Positions 1 through 8,710 of a DNA stretch of 64,000 bases are shown here, in pieces. The first letter of the stretch is position 1, and each line of letters opens with the position of its first letter. Location of the stretch: contig CALUJF010000008.1 of assembly GCA_944320855.1 (NCBI GenBank), forward strand, positions 1-64,000. The letters are read 5' to 3'. Under the pieces are notes generated by a model that was given only the letters and a program-made list of their open reading frames with translations, made no database searches and was not told where the DNA came from. This DNA is from an uncultured Phocaeicola sp. (GTDB lineage Bacteria > Bacteroidota > Bacteroidia > Bacteroidales > Bacteroidaceae). The translations under genes were made by a program, and so were the position numbers.

Positions 1-2307
1 GGTGGTCTTATCCACATGGACAAGCTTCCTATCGGTGACGAAACTCTTTCTGCCAAGGAAATCATCGCAAACGAATCTCAGGAGCGTATGGGATTGCTTA
101 TTGATGAAAAGGCTATTGACCACGTAAGAAAGATAGCTGAACGCGAACGTGCTCCTATGTACGTTGTCGGTGAAACTACAGGCGACCATCGTTTCGCATT
201 CGAACAGGCTGACGGCGTTCGTCCGTTCGATTTGGCTGTTGACCAGATGTTCGGTTCTTCTCCTAAGACATATATGGTTGACAAGACCGTAGAACGTAAA
301 TATGAAAACGTTTCATACGATGCTGCTAAACTTAATGAATATATAAGAACTGTTCTTCAGCTTGAAGCTGTAGCATGTAAGGACTGGTTGACTAACAAAG
401 TTGACCGTTCTGTAACAGGTAAGATTGCACGTCAGCAGTGTCAGGGTGAACTTCAGTTACCATTGAGTGACTGCGGTGTTGTATCGCTTGACTATCGTGG
501 AAATGCCGGTATAGCAACAGCTATCGGTCATGCTCCTCAGGCTGCTCTTGCCGACCCGGCTGCAGGTTCTGTTCTTGCTGTGTCTGAAGCTTTGACAAAC
601 CTTGTTTGGGCTCCATTGGCAGACGGTATGGACAGCATTTCTCTTTCTGCAAACTGGATGTGGCCTTGCCGCTCACAGGAAGGTGAAGATGCCAGACTTT
701 ATACAGCTGTCAAGGCATTGTCTGACTTCTGCTGCTCACTTCAGATAAATGTTCCTACAGGTAAGGACTCATTGTCAATGACTCAGAAATACCCTAACGG
801 AGAAAAGATTATCAGCCCGGGAACGGTAATCGTTTCTGCAGGTGGCGAAGTAAGCGACGTGAAAAAAGTCGTTTCTCCTGTTATGGTTAATAAGGAAAAA
901 TCTACATTCTATCATATAGACTTCAGTTTCGACCAGTTGCGTCTTGGAGGTTCTGCTTTTGCACAGAGCCTGAATAAGGTAGGTAGCGATGTCCCTACAG
1001 TACAGAACCCTGAATACTTCCGCGATGCATTCCTTGCGGTTCAGGAACTTATCAACAAGGGACTGATTCTTGCAGGTCACGATATCTCGGCAGGTGGTCT
1101 TATCACTACATTGCTTGAAATGTGTTTTGCTAACACTGAAGGCGGTATGGAAATCGAACTTGACAAGATTAAGTGTGATGATATCGTCAAGATTCTGTTC
1201 GCAGAAAATCCTGGTATCGTTATACAGGTGGCAGATAAGAACAAGGCTGAAGTCAAGAAGATTCTTGAAGATGCAGGCGTTGGCTTCGTGAAACTTGGAA
1301 AGCCTTCAGAAGAACGTCACATCCTCGTTTCTAAGGATGGTGCAACTTACCAGTTCGGTATCGACTATCTGCGCGATGTATGGTACTCTACTTCATACCT
1401 GATGGACCGTCATCAGAGCATGAACGGATGCGCTAAGAAACGTTTTGAAAACTACAAGCAGCAGCCAATAGAATTTGCGTTCAATCCTTCATTCACAGGT
1501 AAGCTTTCTCAGTTCGGACTTGATCCGGACCGTCGTACTCCAAGCGGTATCAAGGCTGCAATCATCCGTGAGAAAGGTACAAACGGTGAACGCGAAATGG
1601 CATACATGCTTTACCTTGCAGGATTCGATGTTAAGGACGTTACAATGACTGACCTCGTAAGCGGACGCGAAACACTGGAAGATATCAACATGATTGTGTT
1701 CTGCGGTGGATTCTCTAACTCAGACGTTCTTGGTTCTGCCAAGGGATGGGCCGGCAGCTTCCTGTTCAACCCTAAGGCTAAGGCTGCTCTTGACAACTTC
1801 TATGCACGTGAGGATACTTTGTCACTCGGTGTATGTAACGGTTGCCAGCTGATGATGGAGCTCGGACTTATCACTCCTGAAGACAAAAAGAAAGGCAAGA
1901 TGCTTCATAACGACTCACACAAGTTTGAATCTAACTTCCTCGGCGTGACAGTTCCTATGAACCGCAGCGTGATGTTCGGCTCATTGAGCGGTTCTAAGCT
2001 CGGTATCTGGGTAGCTCACGGAGAAGGTAAATTCTCATTGCCTTACGATGAAGACCACTACAACGTAGTTCTGAAATATTCTTACGATGAATATCCTGGT
2101 AACCCTAACGGTTCGGACTACAGCGTAGCCGGTATCGCTTCACAGGACGGACGTCATCTTGCAATGATGCCACACCTTGAAAGAGCTTGCTTCCCATGGG
2201 AAAATGCTTATTATCCTGCTGAACGTCTTGGTGAAGACCAGATTACTCCATGGATGGAAGCATTCGTAAATGCTCGCAAGTGGGTGGAAGAGAAAATAAA
2301 GAAGTAA
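1..2307 (+). CDS. purL: Phosphoribosylformylglycinamidine synthase, C-terminal part (5' end outside window)
   Basis: Catalyses the ATP- and glutamine-dependent step from FGAR to FGAM in cytosolic purine synthesis. The reading frame is open from base 1, so the first visible ATG (base 16) is internal and the N-terminal several hundred residues lie upstream. What is visible is the second half of the synthase domain (the PTGKDSLSM stretch, then the AGHDISAGGL motif typical of PurM-like ATP-binding folds) followed by the class I glutamine amidotransferase domain. The nucleophile motif GVCNGCQ sits near window codon 612 and a His/Glu-containing end follows (MMPHLERACFPWE). This is the large single-chain PurL type, not the small PurL/PurQ/PurS type. 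A strong terminator follows directly. Identification is secure; only the start is missing. Confidence 0.97.
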   Translation, partial: GGLIHMDKLPIGDETLSAKEIIANESQERMGLLIDEKAIDHVRKIAERERAPMYVVGETTGDHRFAFEQADGVRPFDLAVDQMFGSSPKTYMVDKTVERKYENVSYDAAKLNEYIRTVLQLEAVACKDWLTNKVDRSVTGKIARQQCQGELQLPLSDCGVVSLDYRGNAGIATAIGHAPQAALADPAAGSVLAVSEALTNLVWAPLADGMDSISLSANWMWPCRSQEGEDARLYTAVKALSDFCCSLQINVPTGKDSLSMTQKYPNGEKIISPGTVIVSAGGEVSDVKKVVSPVMVNKEKSTFYHIDFSFDQLRLGGSAFAQSLNKVGSDVPTVQNPEYFRDAFLAVQELINKGLILAGHDISAGGLITTLLEMCFANTEGGMEIELDKIKCDDIVKILFAENPGIVIQVADKNKAEVKKILEDAGVGFVKLGKPSEERHILVSKDGATYQFGIDYLRDVWYSTSYLMDRHQSMNGCAKKRFENYKQQPIEFAFNPSFTGKLSQFGLDPDRRTPSGIKAAIIREKGTNGEREMAYMLYLAGFDVKDVTMTDLVSGRETLEDINMIVFCGGFSNSDVLGSAKGWAGSFLFNPKAKAALDNFYAREDTLSLGVCNGCQLMMELGLITPEDKKKGKMLHNDSHKFESNFLGVTVPMNRSVMFGSLSGSKLGIWVAHGEGKFSLPYDEDHYNVVLKYSYDEYPGNPNGSDYSVAGIASQDGRHLAMMPHLERACFPWENAYYPAERLGEDQITPWMEAFVNARKWVEEKIKK

Positions 2308-2346
2308 AAAAGTTGTAAAGGAGGTTGATATCTCCTATTAATATTA

Positions 2347-2398
2347 AAACGAAAAAAAGGTTTTCCTGAGTAAAATCGGGAAAACCTTTTTTCGTTTT
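2347..2398. terminator. Intrinsic terminator after purL
   Basis: Two 20-base arms (2347-2366 and 2379-2398) pair almost perfectly around a 12-base loop. The right arm carries a run of T, and the left arm a run of A, so the hairpin can act on either strand. It closes the purL unit 40 bp after its stop. Confidence 0.85.
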
Positions 2399-2453
2399 AT
2401 TTTGTTTTCCAATCATTTTTAGCGACATTTGCAATGAACAATTTCATAATGCC

Positions 2454-5400
2454 ATGTTTTATAGATTTATCCTAACATTTATCATAATTTTCTCATGTAT
2501 ATTCAGCTCATATTCCCAGATATACAAGTATATTGATATGAAGGACGGGTTGAGCAGCCGTCGTGTTCTTTCCATATGTCAGGGAGAGCAGGGATATATG
2601 TGGATACTCACACACAAGGGAGTAGACAGATTCGATGGAAAGAATTTCAAGCATTATCAGTTGATGAAGAATGATGATGTCGTGAACTTTTATCCTAATC
2701 TTAATCTGTTGTATACCGATTCGAAAAACAAGTTATGGGAGATAGGAAAGGATGGATATATTTTCAGATATGACGAAATGAAAGATTCATTCCGCCTTGT
2801 ATTCGATATGAAAGCTGTTTTTCCGCAATATAAGAATTTGCCGGTGTCTGCTTTTTATTTTGGGCAAGGTGAAATCCTTATGTGCAGTGATAAAGATATT
2901 ATACTTTATAATATAGAAAATGACAGTGTTTCATGTGTTAAGGATGTAGCAGACGAAGAAATCTCGTATATTTCCGAATCTAAAGTAAAAGGAAAATATT
3001 TCCTGGCTTCAAAGAAGCATATTTATAAGACTGTTTTTTCTGCTGATTCCCCAAAGGGAAAGTCCGTTATGCTTGAATTGGATGATATAGGGATTATAGA
3101 CCACATTTATTATCATAAAGACTCTGACTGTCTGATTATTAACAGTCTGACAGAAGGACTGTTTCTATATGACACCGATAATGGGGTTTTGCATAATATG
3201 GGCAGAATGCTTACAGACGTAAGTATCAACACAATAAAACCGTATGGCAGCTCCGGCAGTGAGGTACTTATCGCTACAGATGGTGATGGGGTGTATAAGT
3301 TGGACTTGAAAAACAGAACGTTCTCAGCCTTTCTTACAGAGGACTATTCAAGGCTTAACAGAATGAACGGTAGTATAATAAAGGATTTATGCATTGACCA
3401 TGACGGTAGAATCTGGAATGTGATTTATCCTACCGGTATTACCGTGTATACAGAAAAATATCAGCCGTATGAGTGGATAAGACACTCAAAAGATAATTCA
3501 AATTCACTTATTGACAACAGAATCAATGCCATAATGACTGATTCTGAAGGCAATGTGTGGTATGCCACAAGTAATGGCATAAGTTGTTACGACAGGTCTT
3601 CCGGAAAGTGGATAAACTATTTGTCCGCATTTGATAAGAATTCGAAGAATGACAATCACATATTTACATCTCTTTGCGAATATAAACCGGGAGTGATACT
3701 GGCAGGAGGCTATATGTCCGGCATATATAGGATAAACAAGAATGACGGTAATGTAAATTATGCTGTTCAGTTTACGTCTAATAATAGTGAAATCCCGGAT
3801 AAGTATGTAAGAAGCATACTGAAAGACTCGGACAATGTGTTATGGGGAGGTGGTTTTCAAAGTTTGAGATCGTACGATGACAAGAAAAAACGTTCGAGTG
3901 TATATCCGTCCACTTATCCCATAACGTGTATTAAAGAGAGAAATAGAGAAACATTATGGGTGGGTACGATAAACGGATTGTATATCTTTCATAAGGCAGA
4001 AGGCAAGTTCGAAAAGTTTATAATGGAGCATGAATCGTGCTGTGTAAACTCAATATATATAACTAAAAACGGGAATTATACTTTTGTAGGTACATACGGC
4101 AACGGTCTTTACATTATTGACAATTCTTCGGAAACGGTAAAACATTATACTACTGTAAACTGTAGTCTGATAACCAATAACATTTACAGCATAGTTGAAA
4201 ATAAGTTTGGCGATATAGTCTTAGGTACTGAAAACGGAGTTTCTCTGTTTAAGGTGAAAGATAACCTGTTCAATAACTGGACCGGAGAACAGGGACTTGC
4301 TGCCTATAATTTCAATCAGGGAGCTGCTGTCAATACAGGTTATGGTGAGATAATTCTCGGCAGTAATGAAGGAGCAATAGTACTGGCGGACAGTATGCAG
4401 CTGCCTGAGTTTTTCTCTTCTCATATGGTCTTGGATAATCTCAGTATAATGTACAGGCCGGTATATCCGGGAGAGAAAGGTTCTCCACTGAAGAAAATGC
4501 TGAACGAAACATCTTCTTTGGAACTGAAATATAATCAGAATACATTCTCTATTAATGTGTCGTCGGTAAATTATGGCAATCCTTCAAATATATATTACAC
4601 ATGGAAGCTGGAAGGGTTCTTCGACGAATGGAGTACTCCAAGCGAGGATGGTATGATAAAATACACAAACCTTTCGCCCGGAGAATACAAACTTAGAATC
4701 AGAGCCATACTTATGGAAAATAATCAGTTGCTGGAGGAACGTGGAATAAGCATTATTATAGAAAGTCCGTTATGGCTTACTCCATGCGCTATATTGCTCT
4801 ATGTGGTACTGGTTTCCGGAGCGGCCTTCTCGCTTTACAGGTATAAGATGATAAAGAAGGACAGACGTATCTCTCAGGAGAAGATAAACTTCTTTATCCA
4901 TACGGCGCATGATATCAGAACTCCTTTGACTCTTATCAAAGCTCCGTTAGGAGAAATTCTGAGAAAGGAAAAACTTTCGGAAGAAGGTACCAAGAATATA
5001 AATCTGGCTATGCAGAGTACAGATAACCTTTCTGAGTTGGCAAATAAACTTATGAACTTCCAGAAGGAAGAACTGTACAGTCCGCAGGTTATAGTAAGAA
5101 AGTGTGAACTGAATTCATATCTGAAGGAATATCTGCAGCAATTCAGGAATTACGCGGAACAGCAGGAAGTAAGGATTGAATACAAAAGCGATTTCGATGA
5201 ACTGGAAGTATGGATAGACAGAAACAAGATGGATTCCATTTTGAGGAATCTCATCTCCAATGCACTGAAATACACTCCTAAAGGAGGTACCGTAAGTATT
5301 GTAGCTTCACGCAACAAGAGAAACTGGAATGTCGTTATTTCAGATACAGGTATAGGAATACCTAAGAAAGACCAGAAGAAGATGTTTAAATATATGTTCA

Positions 5401-6500
5401 GGGGTTATAATGCTACAAATCAGCTTATAACGGGGTCGGGTATAGGTATGCTTCTGACGTGGAGGCTGATACAGAATCATGAAGGACGTATTTCCTTCTC
5501 AAGTGAGGAGAATGCAGGTACAAGTTTCCATTTGTCTTTCCCTATAAGGAGTTCCAGATACATATATCGTGATGAAGACGTGGCGGAAAATAATGAAACC
5601 GTATCTCAGGAAGGATGGGCATATACCATAGCTTCCCAGGATAGTGTGTCGGATGAATCTCCTGCCGTAGATGTGAAAGAACTTCCGGCAGATGCACCTC
5701 GTATTCTGATAGTAGAGGATAATGATGTGCTGAGGAATTTCCTTCTGCGGTCTTTGTCGGATACATATCATGTGTCAGGAGTGGAGAATGGCAAGGAGGC
5801 ACTTGATCAGATAAGAAAGGTACAGCCTGACTTGATAATTTCGGATGTTATGATGCCTGTTATGAACGGTCATGAATTATGTAAGGCTGTGAAAGGGAAT
5901 ATGGCTACGAGTCATATCCCGTTTATCATGCTTACAGCATTGGGCGACAAGAAAGATATAATAGACGGACTCAAGACTAAAGCAGATTTGTATATTGTGA
6001 AGCCGTTTGACATCACTCTGTTGAAGGCGAATATAAGCAATGTGCTTGAGAATAGAGATTTGATACGCAAAAGGCTTCAGGAACTGTTGGTATCTTTGCC
6101 GCAGCGTAGTTCCGATGAAAGTCATAATGAGATAACTTCGGATGGTACCGATGTTCCGGAAATGATTTCAACGCTTGACGAGGAGTTTATCCGTAAAGTC
6201 ACTGAGCTTATTAAGGAGGGGCTTGGCAAAGGCCTTAATGTTGATACTCTTTGCGCTGCAGTGAACATGAGCCGTACAAGTTTTTATAACAAGATAAAGG
6301 CTTTGACAGGAGAGCCGCCGGCGGAACTAATCAGAAATATACGAATGCAAGAGGCAGCAATATTGCTGAAAACCAAGGAATATACCGTGTCCGAGGTTTC
6401 GGATATGCTTGGATTTGCCGACCCTAAGTATTTTGCCGATACATTCAAGAAATATTATGGTGTCCCGCCGAGAGATTATATGAAGTCTGTCAATAACTAA
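2454..6500 (+). CDS. Hybrid two-component system sensor/regulator (HTCS, AraC output)
   Basis: A 1348-residue inner-membrane protein that joins sensor kinase and DNA-binding regulator in one chain. In order: signal peptide (about 1-22); repeated two-bladed propeller segments (recurring WxGT/IWN-type motifs, about 25-680); a Y_Y_Y-type Ig domain (about 690-770, YTWKLEGFFDEWS); one membrane helix (about 775-797); HisKA with the unusual box TAHDIRTPLT, His819; HATPase (N box NLISNALKYTP, G boxes DTGIGIP and GSGIGM); a receiver with Asp1131 in SDVMMPVMNG; and an AraC-type helix-turn-helix at the end. HTCS proteins usually sense glycan fragments and sit next to a polysaccharide-utilization locus. 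None is visible here, so the ligand and targets are unknown. The next gene begins 64 bp downstream. Confidence 0.95.
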   Translation: MFYRFILTFIIIFSCIFSSYSQIYKYIDMKDGLSSRRVLSICQGEQGYMWILTHKGVDRFDGKNFKHYQLMKNDDVVNFYPNLNLLYTDSKNKLWEIGKDGYIFRYDEMKDSFRLVFDMKAVFPQYKNLPVSAFYFGQGEILMCSDKDIILYNIENDSVSCVKDVADEEISYISESKVKGKYFLASKKHIYKTVFSADSPKGKSVMLELDDIGIIDHIYYHKDSDCLIINSLTEGLFLYDTDNGVLHNMGRMLTDVSINTIKPYGSSGSEVLIATDGDGVYKLDLKNRTFSAFLTEDYSRLNRMNGSIIKDLCIDHDGRIWNVIYPTGITVYTEKYQPYEWIRHSKDNSNSLIDNRINAIMTDSEGNVWYATSNGISCYDRSSGKWINYLSAFDKNSKNDNHIFTSLCEYKPGVILAGGYMSGIYRINKNDGNVNYAVQFTSNNSEIPDKYVRSILKDSDNVLWGGGFQSLRSYDDKKKRSSVYPSTYPITCIKERNRETLWVGTINGLYIFHKAEGKFEKFIMEHESCCVNSIYITKNGNYTFVGTYGNGLYIIDNSSETVKHYTTVNCSLITNNIYSIVENKFGDIVLGTENGVSLFKVKDNLFNNWTGEQGLAAYNFNQGAAVNTGYGEIILGSNEGAIVLADSMQLPEFFSSHMVLDNLSIMYRPVYPGEKGSPLKKMLNETSSLELKYNQNTFSINVSSVNYGNPSNIYYTWKLEGFFDEWSTPSEDGMIKYTNLSPGEYKLRIRAILMENNQLLEERGISIIIESPLWLTPCAILLYVVLVSGAAFSLYRYKMIKKDRRISQEKINFFIHTAHDIRTPLTLIKAPLGEILRKEKLSEEGTKNINLAMQSTDNLSELANKLMNFQKEELYSPQVIVRKCELNSYLKEYLQQFRNYAEQQEVRIEYKSDFDELEVWIDRNKMDSILRNLISNALKYTPKGGTVSIVASRNKRNWNVVISDTGIGIPKKDQKKMFKYMFRGYNATNQLITGSGIGMLLTWRLIQNHEGRISFSSEENAGTSFHLSFPIRSSRYIYRDEDVAENNETVSQEGWAYTIASQDSVSDESPAVDVKELPADAPRILIVEDNDVLRNFLLRSLSDTYHVSGVENGKEALDQIRKVQPDLIISDVMMPVMNGHELCKAVKGNMATSHIPFIMLTALGDKKDIIDGLKTKADLYIVKPFDITLLKANISNVLENRDLIRKRLQELLVSLPQRSSDESHNEITSDGTDVPEMISTLDEEFIRKVTELIKEGLGKGLNVDTLCAAVNMSRTSFYNKIKALTGEPPAELIRNIRMQEAAILLKTKEYTVSEVSDMLGFADPKYFADTFKKYYGVPPRDYMKSVNN

Positions 6501-6531
6501 GACCCGCTTTTAAGTAATTATCTGTTAGTCT

Positions 6532-6558
6532 TTAATTGTTAATTTTTAATTATTAATT
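6532..6558 (+). repeat. AT-rich TTAATTn heptad repeat, copy 1
   Basis: TTAATT occurs at 6532, 6539, 6546 and 6553, an exact 7-bp period, between the HTCS stop and the chromate-transporter ATG. A copy with the same last 20 bases and the same short link to an ATG lies at 47158-47184, and an inverted copy at 19487-19508. Confidence 0.8.
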
Positions 6559-6564
6559 CTCAAC

Positions 6565-7125
6565 ATGCTGTATTTGAAGTATTTTACAATATTTTTCCGT
6601 ATAGGACTTTTCACCATTGGTGGAGGGTATGCCATGGTGCCGCTTATAGAGGCGGAGATTGTCGATAAGAGGAAATGGATAAAAAAAGAAGAATTCCTTG
6701 ATTTAATGGCTCTGTCGCAGACAGTTCCTGGCATTTTTGCTGTGAATATAGCTATATTCATAGGTTATAAGCTTCGCAAATTCTGGGGAACGTTTTTTAT
6801 GACTTTGGGTACAATTATGCCTTCCTTTCTTATTATTCTTGCGATAGCACTGTTCTTTAGGCAGTTCCAGCATCTTGAAACGGTAGAACGTATATTCAAG
6901 GGTATACGTCCGGGTGTAGTTGCACTGATAGCAGCACCAACATTCAAGATGGCAAAATCAGCACGTATAAACAGATATAACATATGGATTCCGGTTGTGT
7001 CGGCATTGCTTATCTGGCTTTTAGGTTTTTCGCCGATATATGTCATTATAATCTCCGGACTTGGAGGGTATTTTTATGGACGATATAAAGCCAAGAAGTC
7101 TAAGGCGACACATAGTGAACGGTAA
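6565..7125 (+). CDS. Chromate transporter family (CHR) half-size protein, first of pair
   Basis: A 186-residue membrane protein of the CHR family, in which two half-size proteins can stand in for the full-length ChrA. It shows the family signature early (FRIGLFTIGGGYAMVPLIEAE), then LMALSQTVPGIFAVNIAIFIGY, and four to six hydrophobic helices; the last residues are basic. A second half-size homologue follows 117 bp downstream, as is usual for short-chain CHR pairs. Family members export chromate in some organisms; for gut Bacteroidales the true substrate is not known, so chromate is an extrapolation. The last three codons overlap the first word of the 11-bp repeat array (7116-7194). Confidence 0.88.
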   Translation: MLYLKYFTIFFRIGLFTIGGGYAMVPLIEAEIVDKRKWIKKEEFLDLMALSQTVPGIFAVNIAIFIGYKLRKFWGTFFMTLGTIMPSFLIILAIALFFRQFQHLETVERIFKGIRPGVVALIAAPTFKMAKSARINRYNIWIPVVSALLIWLLGFSPIYVIIISGLGGYFYGRYKAKKSKATHSER

Positions 7126-7194
7126 ATGAACATATAATGAACAACATATGAACGGTATTCGAACATTGTTCATTTAGCGTTCATTGGGCGTTCA
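7116..7194. repeat. 11-bp phased TGAAC/GTTCA array
   Basis: TGAAC starts at 7116, 7127, 7138 and 7149, with CGAAC at 7160, every step exactly 11 bp. The reverse complement GTTCA then starts at 7168, 7179 and 7190, again 11 bp apart. The two halves share one dyad centre (7166), so the words at 7138/7190, 7149/7179 and 7160/7168 can pair in a single hairpin with mostly unpaired 6-base links. It lies between the two CHR genes and overlaps the end of the first. Confidence 0.9.
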
Positions 7195-7242
7195 TCAAGC
7201 ATTATTTTGGGGGTTGATAACATTACAAATAAAAGTATTAAG

Positions 7243-7806
7243 ATGATATTTCTTCAGTTATTCTACACATTCTTTAAAATCGGGCTTTTCGGATTTGGAG
7301 GTGGTTATGCCATGCTTTCTATGATACAGGGCGAAGTGGTTACACGTCATGACTGGCTGAGCTCGTCTGAGTTTACTGATATAGTTGCCATAAGCCAGAT
7401 GACTCCCGGTCCTATAGGTATAAATTCTGCTACATATGTGGGTTATACGGCTGTTGTCAATGCCGGATATTCCCATGCAGTTGGAATAATCGGTTCGTTG
7501 GTTGCTACATGCTCTGTAGTTCTTCCGTCTTTTATACTTATGATTCTCATCAGCAAGTTCTTTCTTAAATATCAGAAACATCCTTCTGTTTCTGCCGTGT
7601 TCGACGGATTACGTCCGGGAGTGGTAGGACTGTTGGCTTCGGCAGCGCTTGTGCTTATGAACAGTGAAAACTTTGGAAGCGATTTGTATGGTATTATTAC
7701 GAGTGTCATAATATTTGCATCGGTGTTTATTGCGTCACACAAGTATAAGGTAAATCCGATATTGCTTATAATATTATGTGGAGTGGCAGGATTCTTACTT
7801 TATTGA
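7243..7806 (+). CDS. Chromate transporter family (CHR) half-size protein, second of pair
   Basis: Half-size CHR membrane protein of 187 residues, paralogous to the gene at 6565. It carries the same signatures: FKIGLFGFGGGYAMLSMIQGEVV, then DIVAISQMTPGPIGINSATYVGY, and GLRPGVVGLLA in the second half. I take the ATG at 7243; an in-frame TTG at 7207 would add 12 polar residues in front of the family signature with no better start context. With the upstream gene it probably forms a two-subunit transporter in the inner membrane. Substrate (chromate, sulfate or other anion) is not shown by the sequence. Confidence 0.88.
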   Translation: MIFLQLFYTFFKIGLFGFGGGYAMLSMIQGEVVTRHDWLSSSEFTDIVAISQMTPGPIGINSATYVGYTAVVNAGYSHAVGIIGSLVATCSVVLPSFILMILISKFFLKYQKHPSVSAVFDGLRPGVVGLLASAALVLMNSENFGSDLYGIITSVIIFASVFIASHKYKVNPILLIILCGVAGFLLY

Positions 7807-7871
7807 TTCCTGCCAACAGTTGAAATGTATATATACAAAAAAACAGCCATTGGAAAATGACTGTCTTATAG

Positions 7872-7942
7872 TTGGGTTACTAGGATTCGAACCTAGAAAA
7901 ACAGGACCAGAATCTGTTGTGTTACCATTACACCATAACCCA
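7872..7942 (-). tRNA. tRNA-Gln (anticodon CUG), copy A
   Basis: Cloverleaf on the minus strand: acceptor TGGGTTA/TAACCCA, D arm, anticodon loop TTCTGGT, T arm CTAGG-TTCGAAT-CCTAG, discriminator A; CCA is not encoded. The acceptor starting with U fits glutamine tRNA. The base pair next to the anticodon loop (31-39) is an A-C mismatch. Confidence 0.9.
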
Positions 7943-7982
7943 ATGAACTGTTTCCTTTATTTCGGAAATTATGTTTCTTTTG

Positions 7983-8053
7983 TTGGGCTACTAGGATTCG
8001 AACCTAGAAAAACAGGACCAGAATCTGTTGTGTTACCATTACACCATAGCCCA
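7983..8053 (-). tRNA. tRNA-Gln (anticodon CUG), copy B
   Basis: Second minus-strand tRNA-Gln 40 bp upstream (in transcription order) of copy A. The interior is identical; the acceptor is TGGGCTA/TAGCCCA, so one pair has changed on both sides and pairing is kept. Both genes probably come from one transcript started at the promoter at 8092-8121. Confidence 0.9.
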
Positions 8054-8091
8054 AAATTTCGTTTTTGTCATTCGTTTTTCGTTTGACGCTG

Positions 8092-8121
8092 CAAAGGTAC
8101 AACTTTTTTGTTACATTCAAA
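8092..8121 (-). promoter_or_regulatory. Promoter of the tRNA-Gln pair
   Basis: On the minus strand: TTTG (8118-8121), an 18-base spacer, then TACCTTTG (8092-8099), matching the Bacteroidales -33/-7 consensus. About 40 bp separate it from the first tRNA. TACCTTTGCA is shared with the tRNA-Pro and rplS promoters. Confidence 0.8.
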
Positions 8122-8264
8122 TAGTTTTGCCGTTTTTTTTCAAAAAAATCGTGATTTTCTCGCTTTTCCCTCTTTTGATAGAGAATAAATATGAAATTCG
8201 CTCTAAAAAATACAAAATATAAAAGAAAACTTCATCTATATTTCGCGGAATACAGAAAAGCAAG

Positions 8265-8272
8265 TATATTTG
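8265..8272 (+). promoter_or_regulatory. -7 box upstream of rsfS-ftsH-cdsA
   Basis: TATATTTG matches the TAnnTTTG -7 consensus 38 bp before the rsfS ATG; a weak TTCG lies at the -33 distance. The 8122-8310 stretch around it is AT-rich and holds nothing else I recognise. Confidence 0.6.
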
Positions 8273-8310
8273 CTATATAATTAACTAAAACGAGTATATA
8301 TTTTAAGATA

Positions 8311-8670
8311 ATGGACGAAACCAAGAATTTATTAGAAAAAATAAAAGAAAGCATTCAAGAGAAGAAAGGTAAAAATATAGTGATAGCAGACCTTACTGAG
8401 ATAGACGACTCTATATGTAATTATTTCGTTATATGCACCGGTAATTCGCCAAGCCAGGTTGCCGCTATTACAGATTCCATAAAAGACTATGTCAGAGTTG
8501 AAGCAGGTGTTAAGCCTTTTGCTATCGACGGAACAAAGAACATGCAGTGGGTTGCAATCGATTATGGAGAAATAATAGCACACGTTTTCCTTCCTGAGCA
8601 GAGGGATTTCTATAATCTGGAACATCTGTGGGCCGATGCAAAGCTGACAAGAATTCCTGATTTGGATTAA
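8311..8670 (+). CDS. rsfS: Ribosomal silencing factor RsfS
   Basis: A 119-residue cytosolic protein of the RsfS/Iojap family, which binds ribosomal protein L14 and blocks joining of the ribosomal subunits when growth slows. The family core is clear: VIADLTEIDDSICNYFVICTGNS, then a central SxxQ helix, KPFAIDGTKNMQWVAIDYG and the final HVFLPEQRDFYNLEHLW. Length is normal for the family. It is the first gene of a unit with ftsH (40 bp later) and cdsA. The RsfS-FtsH neighbourhood is common in Bacteroidetes. Confidence 0.95.
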   Translation: MDETKNLLEKIKESIQEKKGKNIVIADLTEIDDSICNYFVICTGNSPSQVAAITDSIKDYVRVEAGVKPFAIDGTKNMQWVAIDYGEIIAHVFLPEQRDFYNLEHLWADAKLTRIPDLD

Positions 8671-8710
8671 TTATCAATTTTATTTTTCAATTTAAGATTT
8701 TCGCCAGTAC

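Noticed and set aside
7778..8086. Open frame of 102 codons with an internal repeat LLGFEPRKTGPESVVLPLHH
   Set aside because: It is the translation of the two tRNA-Gln genes; the repeat is the tRNA itself.
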